Shown here: positions 58,889-64,000 of the stretch, piece after piece
How positions within the stretch are numbered: position 1 is the stretch's first letter
How the letters are laid out: every line of letters begins with the position of its first letter
Made by a program: the position numbers and the translations under genes
Origin: Prochlorococcus sp. AG-347-K15
Lineage (GTDB): Bacteria > Cyanobacteriota > Cyanobacteriia > PCC-6307 > Cyanobiaceae
Direction: 5' to 3'
DNA: 64,000 nucleotides
NCBI GenBank assembly: GCA_003281415.1
Contig: QCCC01000002.1
Coordinates: 1-64,000 of the forward strand
The notes under the pieces: generated by a model
Databases searched by the model: none
Seen by the model: only the letters and a program-made list of their open reading frames with translations
What the model was told of the DNA's origin: nothing

Positions 58889-61021
58889 ATGCAAAAACAT
58901 TATTTAAAATTTAATAAGGTTTTTACAAATATTGCTTGTTTCCCTTTAATTTTATTATCAAATAATTCAGAACTAGCTGCGAAGTATTTACTAAGTAATG
59001 TTGATAAATCAATCACTCCATTTGAAATAAAAAACATTAACAACATTTTATTTCAAGGGTTTGATAAGAAACAGGAGAAAAATTTCTTAATTGCAGAAAA
59101 TAAAAAAAATATTAATCAAGAAAAAGTTCTTATTTCTGAAATAATTATTGAAGGTTGGGAAAATCATCCTGAAGGTAGAAAACTTGAATTAGCTGCATAT
59201 GACTCTATGAGTATAAAGCCAGGAAGTATTGTTGATAATCAGATTTTAAATCAAGACCTTAATGCAATATATGCTAGTGGTTGGTTCTCGGGAGTTAAAA
59301 TGAAACCTCAAGATGGGCCATTAGGCGTAAGGTTAATTGTAAATGTAGTACCTAATCCAATTTTAAAGAAAGTTAAGATTAAACCAATAAACTCTGTAAT
59401 CTCTAATGCAGATGTAGATGTTATTTTTAATAATTTTTATGGGACAACTCTTAATCTAAATGAGTTGCAAAGTAAGATCGAAATAATAAAAAAGCGCTTT
59501 GAAAACGAAGGTTATTCTTTAGCTAGAATTAAAGGCCCAGATAGAATTTCAGAAAATGGAATAGTAATATTAAATATTTCTGAAGGCATCATATCTGATG
59601 TAAAGTTAAGATTCCCAGGATCTGATGGGGAATTCATTACTGATGGAAAACCTAGAAAGGGAAAAACGAAGGATTGGGTTATAAAAAGAGAGTTAAAAAC
59701 ACAACCTGGCACTATATTTAACAGAAAAGTTTTAGAAGCTGATATCGGTCGACTCTATGCCACATCATTGTTTGACGATGTGAAGGTGTCTCTTGGTCCT
59801 GATAATACCAATCCTGGTCAGGTTATAATTTTTTTAGATTTGAGTGAACAAAGAACAGGATCATTAACTGGTGGCCTTGGTTATAGTAGTAGTTCAGGTA
59901 TTTTTGCGACAATTGGGTTACAAGAAACCAATGCTTTAGGTAGAGCATGGTCTACTAATCTAAACCTGAATTTTGGAGAATATTCAACAACTTACAATTT
60001 TTCTTTATCTGATCCATGGATTAAAGGAGATAAACATAAAACTTCTTTTAGAACAAATATTTTTCTGAGTAGAGATTATCCACAGGAATTTAAAAGTGAA
60101 AATAATGGGCGGATATATGCTGTAGACGATACAAATACTTCAAGCTCAGATACTTTTTCATCAATAGTTTTAGAAAAAACTGGCGGTGGATTCTCTTTCT
60201 CAAGGCCATTGAATGGTGGAGATCCATTTAAGTTGTCTAAGTGGAGAGTTCTTGCAGGTATGAATTTTAAGAAGGTAAAGATGATTGATGGAGATGGTAA
60301 CAAAAAACCTTATGGTGATATGACTCCAACTACAGGTAATATAAGCGATATTATTTGTATTGGATTTACTCCAAATGATGATTCATGTCCTTCGGAAAAT
60401 ACACTAGTAAGTTTTATCGCAAGTTCATCTAGAAATAATTTAAATAGTTCTGTGAACCCAACTGCAGGAAATAAATTAAGCTTTGGTACTGAACAGTTTG
60501 TTTCAATGGGTAAAAACTCCCCAACTTTTAATAGAATGAGAGCCTCATATTCATTTTTTGTCCCAACAAAATTGATAAATTTAACCAAAGCATGTAAGTC
60601 TAGTTCTGTTACTAGTGAAGATTGTCCTCAAACTATTGGTTTTCAATTTAAGGCTGGAACTATTCTTGGTGAGTTGCCTCCTTATGAAGCATTTTGTATG
60701 GGAGGAACATCATCTATTAGAGGTTGGGGCTCTTGTGATTTAGCGGTTAGTAAAAGTTTTGTTGAGGGTACAGTAGAATATAGATTTCCCGTTTGGAAAA
60801 TGATATCAGGAGCTTTATTTGTTGATGCAGGCAGTGATTTAGGTTCTCAAAAGGATGTCCCAGGAAAACCTGGTAAATTGTTGGATAAATCAGGTTCTGG
60901 TTATTCAATTGGAGGAGGAGTTGGAGTGAAAACCCCAATTGGACCGTTAAGATTAGATATTGCTAGTAAGGATCTAAGTGGAGATTGGAGATATACACTT
61001 GGAGTTGGATGGAAGTTTTAA
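58889..61021 (+). CDS. bamA: Omp85/BamA outer-membrane assembly factor
   Basis: Signal-like N-terminus, then about three POTRA domains (residues roughly 85-320: ISEIIIEGWENHPEGRKLEL; RLYATSLFDDVKVSLG) and a C-terminal beta-barrel with GGLGYSSSSGIFATIGLQET, YNFSLSDPWI, GTSSIRGWGSCDLA (the VRGY-like lid motif as IRGW) and an ending YTLGVGWKF. Cyanobacterial Omp85 is the ancestor of Toc75. Inserts outer-membrane barrels. ATG 58889; directly followed by lpxC with no gap. Confidence 0.93.
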   Translation: MQKHYLKFNKVFTNIACFPLILLSNNSELAAKYLLSNVDKSITPFEIKNINNILFQGFDKKQEKNFLIAENKKNINQEKVLISEIIIEGWENHPEGRKLELAAYDSMSIKPGSIVDNQILNQDLNAIYASGWFSGVKMKPQDGPLGVRLIVNVVPNPILKKVKIKPINSVISNADVDVIFNNFYGTTLNLNELQSKIEIIKKRFENEGYSLARIKGPDRISENGIVILNISEGIISDVKLRFPGSDGEFITDGKPRKGKTKDWVIKRELKTQPGTIFNRKVLEADIGRLYATSLFDDVKVSLGPDNTNPGQVIIFLDLSEQRTGSLTGGLGYSSSSGIFATIGLQETNALGRAWSTNLNLNFGEYSTTYNFSLSDPWIKGDKHKTSFRTNIFLSRDYPQEFKSENNGRIYAVDDTNTSSSDTFSSIVLEKTGGGFSFSRPLNGGDPFKLSKWRVLAGMNFKKVKMIDGDGNKKPYGDMTPTTGNISDIICIGFTPNDDSCPSENTLVSFIASSSRNNLNSSVNPTAGNKLSFGTEQFVSMGKNSPTFNRMRASYSFFVPTKLINLTKACKSSSVTSEDCPQTIGFQFKAGTILGELPPYEAFCMGGTSSIRGWGSCDLAVSKSFVEGTVEYRFPVWKMISGALFVDAGSDLGSQKDVPGKPGKLLDKSGSGYSIGGGVGVKTPIGPLRLDIASKDLSGDWRYTLGVGWKF

Positions 61022-61858
61022 GTGTTTTCTTGGCCTACTAATTATGATTCTTGTTATACCCTAGCTGGTGCTTTCTCCAGAGAAGGAATAGGCCTTCATA
61101 GTGGAGAAAAAACAAAAGTTACTATTTCTTCATACGATAAAGAGGGATATTATGTTTCTTTCAAAGATAAACCTAACAAGATTTATAAGCTAACTCAAGA
61201 TTTAATTGGAAGTACGATGCTTTGTACGGCTGTTAAATTGGGAGGGAGAAATTTATATACTATTGAACATTTATTGTCTTCAATGGCTGGGTGCGGGTTA
61301 AGTTATATACATATTGAGGTTGATGGGAAAGAAATTCCACTTTTGGATGGATCTACAATACAGTGGGTTAAAGATTTTGAAGAAGTAGGGATAAAAAAGG
61401 CACCTAAACCAGATAACTTTTTTCGAGAAGTTAATAAATCAATAATTTTAAATAAAGAAGGATCAGTTATAGCAGCAACTCCTTCTAAAAAGACTACAAT
61501 TATATCTACAATAAGTTTTTCCTATCAAGCAATTGGAAATCAAACTTTTGTGATTGATTTAAATCCAAAAAGTTTTGTTGAAATGATTGCGCCAGCAAGA
61601 ACATTTGGCTTTAAAGATCAATTTCAAGAATTAAGTGAACTTGGATTAATAAAAGGAGGGAGCTTGGAAAATGCACTTGTTTGCGATGGTGATAAATGGG
61701 TTAATCCACCGTTAAGATTTGATAATGAACCAATAAGACATAAAATTTTAGACCTTATTGGGGACTTAGCTTTGGTAGGGTTACCTAAGGCCCAAATTTT
61801 AGTTTATAAAGGATCACATTCTTTAAATGCTTTATTAGCCTCATCGTTGAAAAATTAA
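61022..61858 (+). CDS. lpxC: UDP-3-O-acyl-N-acetylglucosamine deacetylase (LpxC)
   Basis: Zinc deacetylase, committed step of lipid [16 protein letters not shown], zinc ligand motif [18 protein letters not shown], and [17 protein letters not shown] with the second H and D ligands. 278 aa, shorter than E. coli (305 aa) but with all catalytic pieces. GTG start immediately after the bamA stop; first gene of lpxC-fabZ-lpxA-lpxB. Confidence 0.93.
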   Translation: MFSWPTNYDSCYTLAGAFSREGIGLHSGEKTKVTISSYDKEGYYVSFKDKPNKIYKLTQDLIGSTMLCTAVKLGGRNLYTIEHLLSSMAGCGLSYIHIEVDGKEIPLLDGSTIQWVKDFEEVGIKKAPKPDNFFREVNKSIILNKEGSVIAATPSKKTTIISTISFSYQAIGNQTFVIDLNPKSFVEMIAPARTFGFKDQFQELSELGLIKGGSLENALVCDGDKWVNPPLRFDNEPIRHKILDLIGDLALVGLPKAQILVYKGSHSLNALLASSLKN

Positions 61859-61875
61859 CTTTATCTTTAATTGTT

Positions 61876-62334
61876 TTGGAAAAAAAATTATCAAGTTACA
61901 ATAATCAACTCTCATCTGAGAAGATATTAGGTTTATTACCTCACAGATATCCTTTTGCTCTTGTTGATAAAGTTATAGAGCATATACCTGGGGAGCGAGC
62001 TGTCGCAGTAAAAAATGTAACTATAAATGAGCCTCAATTTCAAGGCCACTTCCCTGAAAGGCCCTTAATGCCTGGCGTTCTCATTGTTGAATCAATGGCT
62101 CAAGTTGGAGGAATTATAGTGACGCAAATGCCCAATCTCCCTAAAGGACTTTTCGTTTTTGCTGGAATTAATAATGTTAAATTTAGAAAACCTGTTGTAC
62201 CTGGTGATCAATTGATAATTTCTTGTGAGTTATTGAGTATTAAAAGACAAAGATTTGGCAAGGTTAAAGGTGAGGCACACGTTGATGGAAACTTAGTTTG
62301 TGCAGGAGAATTAATGTTCTCATTAGTTGACTAA
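61876..62334 (+). CDS. fabZ: 3-hydroxyacyl-ACP dehydratase (FabZ)
   Basis: Hot-dog fold: [20 protein letters not shown], catalytic [20 protein letters not shown] (His and Glu), and [14 protein letters not shown]. Removes water from beta-hydroxyacyl-ACP in fatty acid synthesis and competes with LpxA for hydroxyacyl-ACP. TTG start. 17 nt after lpxC. Confidence 0.95.
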   Translation: MEKKLSSYNNQLSSEKILGLLPHRYPFALVDKVIEHIPGERAVAVKNVTINEPQFQGHFPERPLMPGVLIVESMAQVGGIIVTQMPNLPKGLFVFAGINNVKFRKPVVPGDQLIISCELLSIKRQRFGKVKGEAHVDGNLVCAGELMFSLVD

Positions 62335-62338
62335 GGAA

Positions 62339-63178
62339 ATGGAGAAAAAAAATACTGAATTAAAGTCAAGATTTAATGGTGTTAAAGTGCACTCAAACGC
62401 TTTTGTTGATCCAAATGCAGAATTGCATGATGGTGTCATTATCTCTCAAGGAGCTATTGTAGGACCTAATGTAACTATAGGGAAAGGAACCGAAATCGGA
62501 CCAAATGCCGTTATTACAGGAAGAACTCAAATCGGTAGTAATAATAAAGTCTTCCCAAATGTTTTTATAGGTCTTGATCCTCAAGATCTTAAATATAAAG
62601 GGGCCTCTACTGAAGTAATTATTGGAGATAATAATACTTTTAGAGAATGCGTAACTATTAATAAGGCAACTGATGAAGGAGAAAAAACTATTATTGGCAG
62701 TAATAATTTGTTAATGGCTTACACTCATATAGGTCATAATTGCGAACTTGGAAATGGAATAGTTTTATCAAATAGTGTTCAAGTCGCTGGGCATGTAAAA
62801 GTTGAAGATAAAGCTATTATTGGTGGCTGTTTAGGTATTCATCAATTTGTTCATATTGGGTATTTAGCAATGATCGGAGGAATGACTAGAGTAGATAGAG
62901 ATGTTCCTCCTTTCTGTCTAGCTGAAGGACATCCAGGAAGATTGAGAGGTTTGAATAGAATTGGAATTAAAAGGAGTGGTTTGATGGAAAATAAGGATTT
63001 TGATATAAAACTTTTGCAAAGTACATGGAATTTACTCTTTAAGTCTAATAATGTAATGTCTGAGGCATTGGACATTGCAATAAAAGGCAAATTAGATCTT
63101 TCTTCAACAAAATTATGTGATTTTTTAAAAGATTCAATATCAAAAAAAAGACGTGGCCCAATGCCTTTAGTTAATTAA
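62339..63178 (+). CDS. lpxA: UDP-N-acetylglucosamine acyltransferase (LpxA)
   Basis: Left-handed beta-helix of hexapeptide repeats (VDPNAELHDGVIISQGAIVG; KGTEIGPNAVITG). Catalytic base in AYTHIGHNCELGNGIVLSNS (H of HIGHNC). C-terminal helical domain. First step of lipid A biosynthesis. ATG 62339 (MEKKNTELK) is preferred; the TTG at 62327 of the track would overlap fabZ by 8 nt. The stop overlaps lpxB as TAATG. Confidence 0.94.
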   Translation: MEKKNTELKSRFNGVKVHSNAFVDPNAELHDGVIISQGAIVGPNVTIGKGTEIGPNAVITGRTQIGSNNKVFPNVFIGLDPQDLKYKGASTEVIIGDNNTFRECVTINKATDEGEKTIIGSNNLLMAYTHIGHNCELGNGIVLSNSVQVAGHVKVEDKAIIGGCLGIHQFVHIGYLAMIGGMTRVDRDVPPFCLAEGHPGRLRGLNRIGIKRSGLMENKDFDIKLLQSTWNLLFKSNNVMSEALDIAIKGKLDLSSTKLCDFLKDSISKKRRGPMPLVN

Positions 63179-64000
63179 TGAATAAAAAAATATTTATCAG
63201 TACGGGAGAAGTCTCTGGAGATTTGCATGGGGGTTTATTGTCTAGAGCATTATTTCATGAAGCTAAAAAACATTCAATTAACTTAGAGATCTATGGATTA
63301 GGCGGTGAGAAAATGAAGAACGCAGGAGTGCAAATTTTTCAAGATACTACATCTATAAGTGCGATAGGAATATGGGAGGCTTTACCTCTAATTCTCCCTA
63401 TGATTAAAGTTCAAAAAAAATTTTATAATTGCATAAAGAAATATCGACCAAATTGCTTAATATTAATTGACTATATGGGACCCAATATTAAGATTGGGAC
63501 TCAATTAAAAAGATCGAGAAATAATATTCCAATTTACTACTATATCGCTCCTCAAGAATGGGCATGGAGAGTTGGTAATAATAGCACTACAAATTTAATT
63601 AATTTTTCAGATAAAATTTTTGCAATTTTTAAGAAGGAGGCAAACTTTTATAGAAGGCGGGGTGGAAATGTATTTTGGGTTGGACATCCAATGATTGATT
63701 TGACGAAAAAATTACCTTCTAAGAAAGATGCTAGAGCAATTCTAAAACTTCCAGCAAACCAGAATATCTTACTTTTAATGCCTGCATCAAGACGTCAAGA
63801 ATTGAGATATATATTACCTACCTTCTTGAAAACAGCAAAAAAATTACAGCTAAAAAATCCAAGTCTTGTTGTTTATATTCCTTCTTGTAGGAGAGTTTTT
63901 GATGAAAAATTTAGAAAAGGTTTAGAAAAATATAAAATTAAAGGAAAGGTTATTTCTCAACAAAATAATTCTGAATTGGTGCCTTATATTTATTCATTAA
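63178..64000 (+). CDS. lpxB: Lipid A disaccharide synthase (LpxB), 3' truncated by the window
   Basis: Not in the ORF track because it runs off the end. It starts MNKKIFISTGEVSGDLHGGL, then IYGLGGEKMKNAGVQIF, NCLILIDYMGPNIKIG and IAPQEWAWRVGN, the LpxB signature; 274 of about 390 codons are visible. Condenses UDP-diacylglucosamine and lipid X. Coupled to lpxA by TAATG. Confidence 0.93.
   Translation, partial: MNKKIFISTGEVSGDLHGGLLSRALFHEAKKHSINLEIYGLGGEKMKNAGVQIFQDTTSISAIGIWEALPLILPMIKVQKKFYNCIKKYRPNCLILIDYMGPNIKIGTQLKRSRNNIPIYYYIAPQEWAWRVGNNSTTNLINFSDKIFAIFKKEANFYRRRGGNVFWVGHPMIDLTKKLPSKKDARAILKLPANQNILLLMPASRRQELRYILPTFLKTAKKLQLKNPSLVVYIPSCRRVFDEKFRKGLEKYKIKGKVISQQNNSELVPYIYSL

Noticed and set aside
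62327-62338. TTG start of lpxA
   Set aside because: It would overlap fabZ by 8 nt; ATG 62339 is a standard start 4 nt after the fabZ stop and fits LpxA length.
1-64000. CRISPR arrays, IS elements, prophage or integrase genes
   Set aside because: Looked for regular direct repeats, transposase or integrase motifs and found none; the only repeats are the short upstream elements listed.

Overview
The window is a very AT-rich (about 70% A+T, judged by eye), densely packed, mostly single-copy chromosome segment. It looks like a high-light-adapted marine Prochlorococcus. The evidence is: high-light-inducible (Hli) proteins ending in TTGQIIPG, a cyanobacterial 2Fe-2S ferredoxin, a photosystem II S4-domain protein, an NblS-type sensor kinase, and a kaiB-kaiC pair placed directly beside rplU/rpmA with no kaiA between them. 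Many very small membrane-protein genes are also typical of this genus. I see no IS element, prophage, integrase or CRISPR array.

Layout. (1) 1-3.5 kb and 8.5-13.5 kb are gene-poor accessory stretches full of proteins of 20-70 aa, repeated upstream elements and intergenic RNA-like sequence. (2) 3.7-6.9 kb is a cell-surface glycosylation set: GtrA-like flippase, GT2 glycosyltransferase and GT39 membrane glycosyltransferase. A LOG-family nucleotide hydrolase and a cupin protein follow. (3) 12-24 kb mixes small proteins with an LptF/G permease, three hli genes at two loci, a DUF938 methyltransferase and an acyl-lipid desaturase. (4) 24-34 kb has a second, frameshifted desaturase, many small proteins, an EamA transporter, a HI0933-type flavoprotein, a GAF protein, and DUF2214, DUF1643 and pirin proteins. 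(5) 35-42 kb has murD, an SDR, a LigA-like stand-alone adenylation domain, a photolyase-like FAD protein, DoxX, a PNPOx-like protein and a membrane methyltransferase. (6) 42-64 kb is conserved core: tRNA-Val, PSII-S4, serA, prmA, petF, a lumenal pentapeptide protein, rnz, spoIID, truB, rpmA, rplU, kaiB, kaiC, nblS, purD, purC, and the outer-membrane run bamA-lpxC-fabZ-lpxA-lpxB, where lpxB is cut by the window end.

How the parts fit. The 58.9-64 kb run makes the outer membrane: BamA assembles barrels and LpxC/FabZ/LpxA/LpxB start lipid A. LptF/G, SpoIID and MurD serve the same envelope, and the GtrA/GT2/GT39 trio probably decorates it. KaiB-KaiC without KaiA, next to NblS and with the hli genes elsewhere in the window, forms a light- and time-response theme.

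Most notable observations: a candidate glutamine-II ('Downstream-peptide') riboswitch ahead of a 33-aa DUF4278-like peptide; an upstream motif at the same 87-nt distance from two independent hli start codons; a 57-nt element shared by two unrelated small genes; a repeated hairpin/T-run leader abutting start codons; a five-cistron micro-operon of tiny proteins linked by stop/start overlaps; and three genes broken by apparent single-base frameshifts. Nothing here could be checked by database search; family names come from recognised motifs.
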